64,000 bases of DNA from positions 124,001-188,000 of the forward strand of contig NZ_JAJITD010000010.1 of the NCBI RefSeq assembly GCF_020880815.1, written 5' to 3'. The first letter of the stretch is position 1. Each line of letters begins with the position of its first letter. The translations under genes were made by a program, and so were the position numbers. This document shows, piece by piece, positions 20,061 through 29,337 of this stretch. The notes beneath the pieces were generated by a model, which worked only from the letters and a program-made list of their open reading frames with translations, was not told the DNA's origin and made no database searches. Source of the stretch: Paraburkholderia sejongensis. Its GTDB lineage: Bacteria > Pseudomonadota > Gammaproteobacteria > Burkholderiales > Burkholderiaceae.

Positions 20061-20802
20061 TCTGAATATAATTTGCCCAGCAGTCCGCGACGGTCGGCGC
20101 AGTGTCCGCACAGTGGCCGGAATGTAGGTGGATTGCGCGAGCGCAAGCGATAAACCGTTATTTTACTTGCGCCGGGGTCTGGTTGCTCACCCTGAAAATG
20201 AGATGCACCAAGTTGCACGCACGAAGTCGGTACCCGGCAGGGACGGCGCCCACAGGCGCGTTCGGTCAAAGGTCGGCTTCGACGGTAACGGAATTTTGGT
20301 AAAAAAGAATTCAGCTTTCAGCTTCCCGATCCGGGCGGAAAGTCGCCCTGCTGGACGAAGCTGCAAGTAGCGAAAATACGGCGTGCGCCCGTGGCGTCTT
20401 GTAGAAAGTACAAGACATGGCGACGTCAAAAAATGAAGCGAGACACCCCCAGCAGGAAAAGACGCGCCGCCTGCGCGAACTTCCCGTTGCGGCAGGACCC
20501 GGCTTTGCCGTCCGCTCGCGCGCCCAGTTGGCGCGCCGGCTCGACAGGACGAAGATTTGTGATGGTCTGCTGGCAGCACGGGGCGTGTCAGGTCATGATT
20601 TGAAGCCGTGTTCGCATGTGCCCTGCGGCACCGCGCCCATTTTTAGCCGGGCCGGGCCCTCCCAGGCAATTCTCCCCGCCATCATTCCCGCTCCAGCGTG
20701 CTTGTGAAAACACAATAAGACGCGGCACGCCGCTGCCCTGCCTTGCTCTCGCGACTGACAACCGCGCAGCCTGGGCCGGCGAGGCCGCTCTGGAGCCGTT
20801 CA
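20061..20802. promoter_or_regulatory. Gene-free rluC-rne divergent region, likely long rne 5' leader
   Basis: 742 bp without a convincing gene. It contains a perfect inverted repeat, GTCTTGTA (20396-20403), GAAAG loop, TACAAGAC (20409-20416). In E. coli the rne transcript has a long structured 5' untranslated region that RNase E itself binds to autoregulate. A leader of several hundred bases here would fit the same logic. That is inference from position and structure; no promoter is clear enough to call. Confidence 0.5.
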
Positions 20803-23800
20803 ATGAAACGAATGTTGTTCAACGCGACGCAGCAGGAAGAACTGCGCGTCGCCATCGTCGATGGGCAAAAACTCATCGACATCGACATCGAAACCGCCGG
20901 CCGCGAACAGCGCAAAGGCAATATTTACAAAGGCATCATCACCCGCATCGAGCCGTCGCTCGAGGCGTGCTTTGTCAATTACGGCGAAGACCGCCACGGC
21001 TTCCTGCCGTTCAAGGAAGTCGCGCGCCAGTACTTCCGCGAAGGCGTCGATATGCGTTCCGCACGCATCCAGGACGCGCTCAAGGAAGGCCAGGAGCTGA
21101 TCGTCCAGGTCGAGAAAGAAGAGCGCGGCAACAAGGGCGCGGCTCTGACCACCTTCATCTCGCTCGCCGGCCGCTACCTCGTGCTGATGCCGAACAACCC
21201 GCGCGGCGGCGGCGTGTCGCGCCGGATCGAAGGCGACGACCGCCAGGAACTGCGCGAAACGATGGCCCAGCTGCAACTGCCGGAAGGCATGAGCATCATC
21301 GCGCGCACGGCCGGTATCGGTCGCAGCGCCGAAGAGCTGCAGTGGGACCTGAACTACCTGATGCAGCTGTGGCGCGCGATCGAAGCCGCGTCGCAAAGCG
21401 GCACCAGCGGTCAGCCGATGCTGATCTATCTCGAGTCGAGCCTCGTGATCCGCGCAATCCGCGATTACTTCCAGCCCGACATCGGCGAAATCCTGATCGA
21501 CACCACCGAAATCCATGACCAGGCCCGCGCCTTCATGGATATCGTGATGCCGGATAATGTCAGCAAGGTGAAGCGGTACCACGACGACGTGCCGCTGTTC
21601 TCCCGTTTCCAGATCGAACACCAGATCGAGACCGCGTACTCGCGCACGGTGCCGCTGCCGTCGGGCGGCGCGATCGTGATCGACCACACCGAAGCGCTGG
21701 TCGCGATCGACGTGAACTCGGCCCGCGCCACCAAGGGCGCCGACATCGAGGAAACGGCCGCGCGCACGAACCTCGAAGCCGCCGACGAAGTCGCTCGCCA
21801 GTTGCGTCTGCGCGACCTGGGCGGCCTGATCGTGATCGACTTCATCGACATGGAGTCGGCCAAGAGCCAGCGCGAAGTCGAGCAGCGCCTGAAAGACGCG
21901 CTCAAGCATGATCGCGCCCGCGTGCAGATGGGCAAGATCTCGCGCTTCGGCCTGATGGAACTGTCGCGCCAGCGTCTGCGTCCGGCCCTGTCGGAAGGCA
22001 GCCACGTGACCTGCCCGCGCTGCAACGGCACGGGCCACATCCGCGATACCGAATCGTCCGCACTGCAAGTGCTGCGGATCATTCAGGAAGAAGCGATGAA
22101 GGAAAACACCGCGGCGATCCACTGCCAGGTGCCAGTCGAAGTGACCGCCTTCCTGTTGAACGAGAAGCGTGCCGAGATCAACAAGATCGAGTCGCGTTTC
22201 AAGGTCAACGTCGTGCTGATCCCGAACAAGCACCTCGACACCCCGCACTACAAGCTCGAGCGTCTGCGTCACGACGATGCGCGCCTCGACGACCCGCGCG
22301 CGTCGTGGAAGATGGCCGAGGAAGCGGCTCGCGAACTCGAGTCGGAAACCGGCTACAGCAAGCGTACCGAGGAAGTGAAGCCGAAGCAGGAAGCGGCGGT
22401 CAAGGGCATCACGCCCGAGAAGCCGGCGCCGAGCGCGCCGGTTCGCCCGGTGGCTACTCCTGCTCCGGTCGCGGTGACGCCGGCGAGCGGCGGCTTCATC
22501 GGCTGGTTGAAGAAGCTGTTCGGCGTGCAGCCGGCGGCTCCGGAACCCGTTGTGCCGGCTGCGGCCGACAAGCAGGCCCGTTCGCAACGCGGCGAACGCA
22601 CGGAGCGCGGTGAGCGCACCGGCGAACGCGGCGGCGATCGCAACCGCAATCGCCGTGGCGGCGCAGGCAGCCGCGACTCGGCAGCGCGCGGCGAAGGCGT
22701 GAGCGGCGGCCGTCAGGGACAAGGTCAGCAGCCGTCGCAGCGTCGCGAGGAACGTGAAGGCCGCGAACCGCGTGAGGCGCGTGAAGGCCGCGAGCCGCGG
22801 GCGCCCCGCGAAGCACGTGAGCCGCGTGAGGCCCGCGAGTCCCGTGAAGGCCGCGAGCCGCGCGAGGCCCGCGAGCCGCGTGAAGCGCGCGAAGGCCGTG
22901 ACGGTCGTGAGCGCGACAACCGTGGCGCCGAGCGTGCGGATGCAGTCGAAGGCGCCGCGCGCGCCGAACGCCAGGAACGCGGCGAGCGCCGTGAGCGTGG
23001 CGAACGCGCCGAACGTGGCGAGCGTCGCAAGCCGCAGGTCGAAGCAGCCTCCGCACTGACGCAAACCGACGCCGCGCAGGCCGACGATGAACTGACCCGC
23101 AACCGCGCCGCTGTCGCTATCGGCGAAGACGGCGCACCGGTCGATCAGGAAGCGGCAGCACGTGATGGCGAAGAGCGTCGTCGTCGCCGTCGTGGCCGTC
23201 GTGGTGGCCGTCGCGAGCGCGAAGAGGACGTCAACGGCAACCTCGCCGCGGATGTGGCCGAAACCGAAGGCGATAACACCGGCGCGAACGACGAAGCTCC
23301 GCTGCGTGCGGCCGAGCCGGTCGAGCGCAAGGCGGAAGCCGCCGAAGCGAAAGACGTGACGCCGGTCGAAGTGGTAGTCGCCGCTGTCGCAACGGAAACG
23401 GCGGTCGTCACCGAACTGCACGCTGCGGCCGAAACGCCGGCGCTGGCCGCGGAAAGCGCGGCGAAGACGGAAAAGGTCGTGCCGGTCGAACAGGCTCCGG
23501 TGGCAGGTGAACCGGCAGCGCAAGCGCCGGTGGCTGTTGAAGCTGCACCGGCCGTCAGCGAGACGGCATTGCCGGTCGAGCCGGTCGCGCGTGTCGAGGC
23601 TGCGGCGCCTGTCGAAGCTTCGGCAGCCGCACCGGCCGTCGAGGCACAGCCGGTAGCTCAAACGCAAGCCGAAGCCCAAGCCGAAGCCCAAGCCGCTCCG
23701 GCGGCACTCGACACCGCGGCTCCGGCCACGGTCGTCGCGGTCGCTGCCGCCGAGCCCGCGCCGCAAGCCGAGATCGTCGAAGCGCAGCCGGTCGTGGCAG

Positions 23801-24093
23801 CAGAGCCGGCTGTCGTCGAACCGGCGCCGGTTGCTGCACAGCCTGTCGCACAGCCTGCAGCACAGCCGGCGCCGCAAGCTCCGGCCCGCGCCGCATCGGC
23901 CGACGCACTGCAGCCGATCCTCGAGCAGGCTGGCCTGATCTGGGTCAATACCGACGCCGACAAGCTGCGCGCCGCGCAGGAAGCGGCGGCGCAGACCGTC
24001 AAGCCGGCGCGCGTGATCCGTGAGCGCAAGGCACTCCCGCCGGCCGACAGCACGCCGATGCAGCAGGTCGAAACGGTCAAGCAGCCGCATTAA
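20803..24093 (+). CDS. rne: Ribonuclease E
   Basis: Main endoribonuclease of mRNA decay and rRNA/tRNA processing and scaffold of the degradosome. The 1096-residue protein has the S1 domain near the N-terminus, the DNase I-like catalytic part (IDVNSARATKGADIEETA; LIVIDFIDMES) and the zinc-link CPRCNGTG at about residues 404-411. The C-terminal half is non-catalytic: an Arg/Glu-rich tract of repeated REAREPRE-like units (about residues 645-770), an RRRRRGRRGGRRERE block, then a long Ala/Pro/Val/Glu-rich tail. A close match to a family C-terminal motif is visible at the end (IRERKALPPADS). Start ATG 20803 gives the universal MKRMLFNATQ. Confidence 0.96.
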   Translation: MKRMLFNATQQEELRVAIVDGQKLIDIDIETAGREQRKGNIYKGIITRIEPSLEACFVNYGEDRHGFLPFKEVARQYFREGVDMRSARIQDALKEGQELIVQVEKEERGNKGAALTTFISLAGRYLVLMPNNPRGGGVSRRIEGDDRQELRETMAQLQLPEGMSIIARTAGIGRSAEELQWDLNYLMQLWRAIEAASQSGTSGQPMLIYLESSLVIRAIRDYFQPDIGEILIDTTEIHDQARAFMDIVMPDNVSKVKRYHDDVPLFSRFQIEHQIETAYSRTVPLPSGGAIVIDHTEALVAIDVNSARATKGADIEETAARTNLEAADEVARQLRLRDLGGLIVIDFIDMESAKSQREVEQRLKDALKHDRARVQMGKISRFGLMELSRQRLRPALSEGSHVTCPRCNGTGHIRDTESSALQVLRIIQEEAMKENTAAIHCQVPVEVTAFLLNEKRAEINKIESRFKVNVVLIPNKHLDTPHYKLERLRHDDARLDDPRASWKMAEEAARELESETGYSKRTEEVKPKQEAAVKGITPEKPAPSAPVRPVATPAPVAVTPASGGFIGWLKKLFGVQPAAPEPVVPAAADKQARSQRGERTERGERTGERGGDRNRNRRGGAGSRDSAARGEGVSGGRQGQGQQPSQRREEREGREPREAREGREPRAPREAREPREARESREGREPREAREPREAREGRDGRERDNRGAERADAVEGAARAERQERGERRERGERAERGERRKPQVEAASALTQTDAAQADDELTRNRAAVAIGEDGAPVDQEAAARDGEERRRRRRGRRGGRREREEDVNGNLAADVAETEGDNTGANDEAPLRAAEPVERKAEAAEAKDVTPVEVVVAAVATETAVVTELHAAAETPALAAESAAKTEKVVPVEQAPVAGEPAAQAPVAVEAAPAVSETALPVEPVARVEAAAPVEASAAAPAVEAQPVAQTQAEAQAEAQAAPAALDTAAPATVVAVAAAEPAPQAEIVEAQPVVAAEPAVVEPAPVAAQPVAQPAAQPAPQAPARAASADALQPILEQAGLIWVNTDADKLRAAQEAAAQTVKPARVIRERKALPPADSTPMQQVETVKQPH
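22745..22920 (+). repeat. Tandem Arg/Glu-coding repeats inside rne
   Basis: Units of 9, 18 and 27 bp built from GAGGCCCGCGAGCCGCGT-like sequence encode runs of EAREPR and EGREPR. The array lies in the RNA-binding, degradosome-scaffold part of RNase E. Such arrays can change length by slippage or recombination without breaking the frame because every unit is a multiple of three. Confidence 0.7.
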
Positions 24094-24117
24094 GCTGCCT
24101 GCCGGTCGCTGACCACG

Positions 24118-24155
24118 AAAAAGCCCGCCCCTCCCGGCGGGCTTTTTCTTTTTGG
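24118..24155 (+). terminator. rne intrinsic terminator
   Basis: AAAAAGCCCGCC (24118-24129) pairs with GGCGGGCTTTTT (24136-24147), followed by CTTTTT. It sits 25 bp after the rne stop and is a textbook intrinsic terminator. Confidence 0.92.
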
Positions 24156-24271
24156 CGGATTACCCTCGCCCGATATCCCCACCCGCGTCGCGGGCCGCCA
24201 GCCGCTGCAAGCATTTCCGATAAAATGAGATATCCGCGGTTCGTTCAAGCAAGCATCCGACGAAGCACTCC

Positions 24272-25378
24272 ATGTCCCGACGCATCATCCCCGTTGCCGA
24301 TCTGAGCGCGGCGCCCGTCGTCACCGGCCCGGCGCAAACGCCTAGCGGCGTGCTGCACGACACGCTCGCGCGCGAGCTGCGCGATCTGCGCATCTCGGTG
24401 ACGGACCGCTGCAACTTCCGCTGTGTCTACTGCATGCCGCGCGCGGTGTTCGACAAGGACTATGCGTTCCTGCCGCACAGCGCGCTGCTGAGCTTCGAGG
24501 AGATCGAACGGCTCGCGAAGCTGTTCGTCGCGCATGGCGTCGAGAAGATTCGCCTGACCGGCGGCGAGCCGCTGCTGCGCAAGAATCTCGAATTCCTGAT
24601 TGAACGTCTGGCGAGCCTCACCACGCCAGCCGGCCGGCCGCTCGATCTCACGCTGACCACCAACGGCTCGCTGCTCGCGCGCAAGGCGCGCAGCCTGAAG
24701 GATGCCGGCCTCACGCGCGTAACCGTCAGCCTCGACGCGCTCGACGACAGCCTGTTTCGCCGCATGAACGACGCCGACTTCGCAGTCGCCGACGTGCTCG
24801 AGGGCATCGCCGCCGCGCACGCGGTCGGGCTCGCGCCGCTGAAAGTGAACATGGTCGTCAAGCGCGGCACCAACGACGGCGAAATCGTGCCGATGGCGCG
24901 CCATTTCAAAGGCACCGGCGCGGTGCTGCGCTTTATCGAATACATGGACGTCGGCACCTCGAACGGCTGGAACATGACCGAAGTGCTGCCGTCGGCCGAG
25001 GTGGTGTCGCGCATCGCCGAACACTTCCCGCTCGCGCCGCTGGAAGCGCACAGCGCCGCCGAGACCGCGCAGCGCTGGGGCTACGTCGACGGCTCGGGCG
25101 AGATCGGCGTGATCTCGAGCGTCACGCGCGCGTTTTGCGGCAGTTGCACGCGCGCGCGGCTGTCCACCGAAGGCAAGCTGTACCTGTGCCTGTTCGCATC
25201 GAGCGGGCACGATCTGCGCGCGTTGCTGCGCGGCGGCGCGAGCGATGCGCAAATCGCCACCGCGCTCGCCGAAATCTGGCAGGGCCGCGGCGACCGCTAT
25301 TCGCAGCTGCGCGGCAGCCAGCCGGCCGCTACCGAACCGGCGCAGCGCCGGGTCGAAATGTCCTACATCGGCGGCTGA
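24272..25378 (+). CDS. moaA: GTP 3',8-cyclase (molybdenum cofactor biosynthesis MoaA)
   Basis: Radical-SAM enzyme for the first step of molybdopterin synthesis. The N-terminal cluster motif is CNFRCVYC, the C-terminal second cluster motif is [18 protein letters not shown], and the protein ends with the essential Gly-Gly (SYIGG). Length 368. It is the first of three adjacent Mo-cofactor genes. Confidence 0.97.
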   Translation: MSRRIIPVADLSAAPVVTGPAQTPSGVLHDTLARELRDLRISVTDRCNFRCVYCMPRAVFDKDYAFLPHSALLSFEEIERLAKLFVAHGVEKIRLTGGEPLLRKNLEFLIERLASLTTPAGRPLDLTLTTNGSLLARKARSLKDAGLTRVTVSLDALDDSLFRRMNDADFAVADVLEGIAAAHAVGLAPLKVNMVVKRGTNDGEIVPMARHFKGTGAVLRFIEYMDVGTSNGWNMTEVLPSAEVVSRIAEHFPLAPLEAHSAAETAQRWGYVDGSGEIGVISSVTRAFCGSCTRARLSTEGKLYLCLFASSGHDLRALLRGGASDAQIATALAEIWQGRGDRYSQLRGSQPAATEPAQRRVEMSYIGG

Positions 25379-25389
25379 ACGGCCGGCCC

Positions 25390-26016
25390 ATGCAAATCAC
25401 CCGTGAACAGATCACCGGCCTCGTGCTCGCGGGCGGCCGCGGCACGCGGATGGGCGGGGTCGACAAGGGGCTGCAAACGCTGCACGGCGAACCACTCGCC
25501 GCGCACGTGCTGCGGCGTCTCGCGCCGCAAACCAGCGCGCTGCTGATCAGCGCGAATCGCCATTCCGATATCTATGCCGCGCTCGGCTCGCCGTATCGCG
25601 CGACAGTCGTCGCCGATACCGTTGCCGGCTTTCCCGGCCCGCTCGCCGGTCTGTTGGCCGGCATGCAGGCGGCCGGCAGCGAGTATCTGCTGAGCGCGCC
25701 GTGCGATTCCCCGTGGTTGCCCACGGACCTCGCCGCCCGGCTCGCGCAAGCGCTTGACGCGAACCACGCCGACATCGCCACCGTCACCACGCTCGACGCG
25801 CACGGCGACGCTTCGCTGCACCCGGTGTTCGCGCTGCTGCGCACCGCGCTCGCGGACGACCTCGGCGCGTTTCTGGCCGCCGGCGAACGCAAGGTCCGCG
25901 CGTGGTACGCGCGCCACACGACGGTCGAAGTCGTCTTTGGCGACGAGCGACCGTTCTACAATGCCAACTCGTTACAAGAACTCGCCGACCTCGAACGTGC
26001 TCGAGGCCCCGGCTGA
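25390..26016 (+). CDS. mobA: Molybdenum cofactor guanylyltransferase
   Basis: Attaches GMP to molybdopterin. The nucleotide-binding motif LAGGRGTRMGGVDKGL is at residues 13-28, and SAPCDSPWLP carries the metal-binding Asp. The 208-residue protein starts 11 bp after moaA. Confidence 0.95.
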   Translation: MQITREQITGLVLAGGRGTRMGGVDKGLQTLHGEPLAAHVLRRLAPQTSALLISANRHSDIYAALGSPYRATVVADTVAGFPGPLAGLLAGMQAAGSEYLLSAPCDSPWLPTDLAARLAQALDANHADIATVTTLDAHGDASLHPVFALLRTALADDLGAFLAAGERKVRAWYARHTTVEVVFGDERPFYNANSLQELADLERARGPG

Positions 26017-26077
26017 CATCCGCTTCGTCCGCCCGGCATTCGCGGCGCCCCGCTCCGGGCGCGACGCCCAGCCCTTC

Positions 26078-27385
26078 ATGACCACGCTCAACGACTTTTC
26101 CCGCTGCGTCGCGCAGTACGATCCTCACGCGCTACCCGTTGCGGCCGCTCAGGCGATCGTTCGCCAATGGGCGACGCCGCTCGCGGCCGTCGAGCGGGTC
26201 GCGCTGCGTGATGCGCTCGACCGCGTGCTCGCCGCCGACATCGTGTCGCCGATCGACGTCCCCGCGCACGATAACTCGGCAATGGACGGCTACGCGTTCA
26301 ACCGCGCGGCGCTCGTCGATAGCGGCGTCGGACACGTCGAGCTGAGCGTCGCCGGCAACGCGCTGGCCGGCCATCCGTTTGCGGGCCGCGTCGCGACGAA
26401 TCAGTGCGTGCGCGTGATGACCGGCGCCTGCATGCCGGCCGACTGCGACACCGTGGTGCCGCAAGAACTGGTGGAGCGCGACGGCGCCGCCGCGGCATCG
26501 ATCCGCTTTGCGGCCGATGCAGTCACGCCGGGCGCGAACCGGCGCCGCGCCGGCGAGGATCTCGCGCGTGGCCACGTCGCATTGCGCGCGGGACGCATCG
26601 TGCGCGCGTCCGACCTCGGGCTGCTCGCGTCGCTCGGGATCGGCGAAGTCAGCGTGCGACGCCGCTTGCGCGTCGCGTTCATTTCGACCGGCGACGAACT
26701 GCGCTCGCTCGGCGAGCCGCTCGACGCCGGCTCGGTCTACGACAGCAACCGCTACACGCTGTTTGCGATGCTGCGCCGCCTGAACCTCGACGTGCTCGAT
26801 CTCGGCGTCGTGCGCGACGAACCGGCCGCGCTCGAAGCCGCCCTGCGCAGCGCCGCGGCCGATGCCGACGTGGTGCTGACTTCCGGCGGCGTGTCGGTCG
26901 GCGAAGCCGATTTCACCAGGCAGCTGCTGCAGACCTTCGGCGACGTCGCGTTCTGGAGTCTCGCGATGCGCCCCGGCCGCCCGCTCGCGTTCGGCCGCCT
27001 GTGGTCCGGCTCGCGGCCGGGCGAGGGCAAACCTGCGCTATTCTTCGGCCTGCCCGGCAATCCGGTGGCGGTGATGGTGACCTTCTACCAGATCGTGCGC
27101 GAAGCGCTGCTGCTGATGGCCGGCGCGACGCCGCGACCGCTGCCGGTGATTCACGCGACGAGCCGCGTCGCGCTGAACAAGCGCGCGGGCCGCACGGAAT
27201 TTCAGCGCGGCATCGCCGAACAGGACGCGCATGGGCACTGGCACGTCACGCCGACCGGTTCGCAAAGCTCGGGCGTGCTGAGTTCGATGAGCGAAGCGAA
27301 CTGCTTCATCGCGCTCGGCCACGACGAAGGCAACATCGAAGCGGGAGAACGCGTGTCGATCATGCTGTTCGACGGCCTGATCTAG
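26078..27385 (+). CDS. moeA: Molybdopterin molybdenumtransferase MoeA
   Basis: Inserts molybdate into adenylylated molybdopterin. Motifs are the DVPAHDNSAMDGYAF loop, RVMTGACMPADCDTVV, STGDELRSLGEPL, LTSGGVSVGEADF and FGLPGNPVAVMV. I chose ATG 26078 (MTTLNDFSRC), giving 435 residues. An ATG at 25961 would overlap mobA and add 39 residues with no family resemblance. Confidence 0.95.
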   Translation: MTTLNDFSRCVAQYDPHALPVAAAQAIVRQWATPLAAVERVALRDALDRVLAADIVSPIDVPAHDNSAMDGYAFNRAALVDSGVGHVELSVAGNALAGHPFAGRVATNQCVRVMTGACMPADCDTVVPQELVERDGAAAASIRFAADAVTPGANRRRAGEDLARGHVALRAGRIVRASDLGLLASLGIGEVSVRRRLRVAFISTGDELRSLGEPLDAGSVYDSNRYTLFAMLRRLNLDVLDLGVVRDEPAALEAALRSAAADADVVLTSGGVSVGEADFTRQLLQTFGDVAFWSLAMRPGRPLAFGRLWSGSRPGEGKPALFFGLPGNPVAVMVTFYQIVREALLLMAGATPRPLPVIHATSRVALNKRAGRTEFQRGIAEQDAHGHWHVTPTGSQSSGVLSSMSEANCFIALGHDEGNIEAGERVSIMLFDGLI

Positions 27386-27463
27386 CGGAGAACGCGCGAC
27401 GCCGGCACCTGCTCGGAACAACGCGGCATTTCAACTATTACTAATACGACTCACGGGCTTTAC

Positions 27464-27739
27464 ATGAAAAAACAGATCTCGTTCATCGCTCCGGGACAGA
27501 CGGCCAAGGCGCTGATCCTCGTGTATCTGACGTTCTCGGTGCCGATCGTGCTGCTCGGCGTGCTGGTCGCGTTCGTGCGCTACGGCTCGGTCGAACTGAG
27601 CACCGTGTTCAGTGCGCTGCTGCTGAACGCGATTCTCGGTTTCGTGTTGCTGTGGATTGCGTGTCACGCGTACAACTGGGTCGCCTCGCGCTTCGGCGGC
27701 ATCGAAATCCATCTGACCGACGCGCCGGAAGAAGCGTAA
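27464..27739 (+). CDS. Small two-helix membrane protein of unknown function
   Basis: 91-residue protein with membrane segments at about residues 17-40 and 48-72, a short basic N-terminus (MKKQISFIAPGQTAK) and an acidic tail (HLTDAPEEA). It starts 78 bp after moeA on the same strand and may be co-transcribed. I do not recognise the family. Confidence 0.7.
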   Translation: MKKQISFIAPGQTAKALILVYLTFSVPIVLLGVLVAFVRYGSVELSTVFSALLLNAILGFVLLWIACHAYNWVASRFGGIEIHLTDAPEEA

Positions 27740-27810
27740 CCCCAGCGACGCTCCGCGCCGCCGCGCCACGGCCGCACCACGTCCGCGCCAGGCGGCGCGC
27801 CCGTCGCGGG

Positions 27811-27852
27811 AGCGGGTTGCGCGGGTGGCGGGGCCGCCCCACGCAACCCGCT
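27811..27852. terminator. Bidirectional stem-loop between convergent genes
   Basis: A perfect 11-bp stem, AGCGGGTTGCG (27811-27821) and CGCAACCCGCT (27842-27852), whose loop can itself fold. It lies between the convergent small membrane protein and rmuC, 15 bp past the rmuC stop. There is no strong T-run, so termination is inferred from position and stability. Confidence 0.5.
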
Positions 27853-27867
27853 TCCACGCAACACCGC

Positions 27868-29337
27868 TTACTGCTCGTCCGGTCCCAGCTCCGGCTCCAG
27901 TCCGGATAGCGCATCGCCGAGCAACCCACTCGCCGCCTCTCCCGGCAACGCCTCGACATCACGCAGCTTGCGGTTCATCACGCGGGTGCGCGTTTCCGCG
28001 GCCTCGATCGAACGCGTGACCGTTTCGAGCTGCGCCTTGGTCTTCGCGAGCACGTCGCCGAATTTGCCGAACTCCGTCTTCACCGCGCCGAGCACCTGCC
28101 ACACCTCGCTCGAGCGCTGTTCGATAGCGAGCGTGCGGAAACCCATCTGCAAACTGTTGAGCAGCGCGGTCAGCGTGGTCGGCCCCGCGATCGTCACCCG
28201 ATAGTCGCGCTGCAGCAGGTCCGTGAGCCCCGGCCGGCGCAGAACCTCCGCGTACAGGCCTTCGGTCGGCAGGAACAACAGCGCGAAGTCGGTGGTATGC
28301 GGCGGCGCCACGTACTTTTCCGCGATCGTGCGGGCTTCCGCGCGAATCCGCGCTTCGAGCGCACGCGACGCATCTTCCACCGCCACCGGATCGGCGCGCT
28401 CCTGCGCTTCGATCAGGCGCTCGTAGTCTTCGCGCGGGAATTTGGCGTCGATCGGCAGCCACACCGGCGTGTTCGCGCCGCCCGGGTCCGGGCGCCCCGG
28501 CAGCCGGATCGCGAACTCGACGCGCTCCGTGCTCTGCGGCACCGTCGCGACGTTCTTCGCGTATTGATCGGCGGTCAGCAGCTGTTCGAGCAGCGCTTCG
28601 AGCTGCACTTCGCCCCACGTGCCGCGCGTCTTCACATTGGTCAGCACACGCTTCAGATCGCCGACGCCGGCCGCCAGCGTCTGCATTTCGCCGAGCCCGC
28701 GATGCACCTGCTCGAGCCGGTCGGACACCAGCTTGAACGACTCGCCCAGACGCTGTTCGAGCGTGGCATGCAGCTTTTCGTCGACGGTGCGGCGCATCTC
28801 CTCGAGCCGCATCGCGTTGTTCGCCTCGATGTCCTTCAGGCGTTGCTCGATCGTCGCGCGCACTTCTGCGAAGCGCCGGTCGTTCGCTTCGGTCAGCTGG
28901 CCGAGCTGCTGGCTCTGCGTGTCGCCGAACTGCTTGAGCGAGCGGGCCTGTTCGTCGCGCGCCTGTTGCGCCTGCACCTGCAGGCTGTGACGCACCGCGT
29001 CGAGCTGCTGCGCGAAGCCGTCGATCTTGCCGCCCTGCACCGTCGTCATGCTGCCGAACTGCGCGGCCAGCGTCTGCTGGAAATGCGCGAAGCCACTGCT
29101 TTGCTCGGCGCGCGACGCGCGCGCGGTCTCGGCGATGTCGTTGCGCAACTGCCGTTCGAGCCGCTCGTACGCATGCACCTGGGTGTCCGTCACCACATCG
29201 AGACGCTGATTGAGCAGCTCGAACTGTTCGAGTTGCTCGTCCTGCCCCGCGCGAGCGTGCGCGCGCAGCAGCAGCGCCAGCGCGACTACCAACGCGACCG
29301 CCAGCATCGCGACGGCCGCTACCAGAATCATCGTCAT
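27868..29337 (-). CDS. rmuC: DNA recombination protein RmuC
   Basis: 489-residue membrane-tethered protein that limits recombination at inverted repeats. It has an N-terminal hydrophobic anchor (about 3-25), a long coiled-coil (about 30-220) and a nuclease-like RmuC domain with TRGTWGEVQLEALLEQLL and FLPTEGLYAEVL. Its ATG overlaps the stop of the upstream dehydrogenase (ATGA). Confidence 0.93.
   Translation of the reverse strand: MTMILVAAVAMLAVALVVALALLLRAHARAGQDEQLEQFELLNQRLDVVTDTQVHAYERLERQLRNDIAETARASRAEQSSGFAHFQQTLAAQFGSMTTVQGGKIDGFAQQLDAVRHSLQVQAQQARDEQARSLKQFGDTQSQQLGQLTEANDRRFAEVRATIEQRLKDIEANNAMRLEEMRRTVDEKLHATLEQRLGESFKLVSDRLEQVHRGLGEMQTLAAGVGDLKRVLTNVKTRGTWGEVQLEALLEQLLTADQYAKNVATVPQSTERVEFAIRLPGRPDPGGANTPVWLPIDAKFPREDYERLIEAQERADPVAVEDASRALEARIRAEARTIAEKYVAPPHTTDFALLFLPTEGLYAEVLRRPGLTDLLQRDYRVTIAGPTTLTALLNSLQMGFRTLAIEQRSSEVWQVLGAVKTEFGKFGDVLAKTKAQLETVTRSIEAAETRTRVMNRKLRDVEALPGEAASGLLGDALSGLEPELGPDEQ

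Noticed and set aside
20417-20707. Small gene just after the hairpin in the rne leader
   Set aside because: No ribosome site, no recognisable domain, and composition unlike the neighbouring genes; more likely part of the leader.
20800-24090. Very long open frame (1096 codons) antisense to rne
   Set aside because: It mirrors rne codon for codon and is a GC-skew shadow; it has His/Arg/Leu-rich nonsense composition and no domain.
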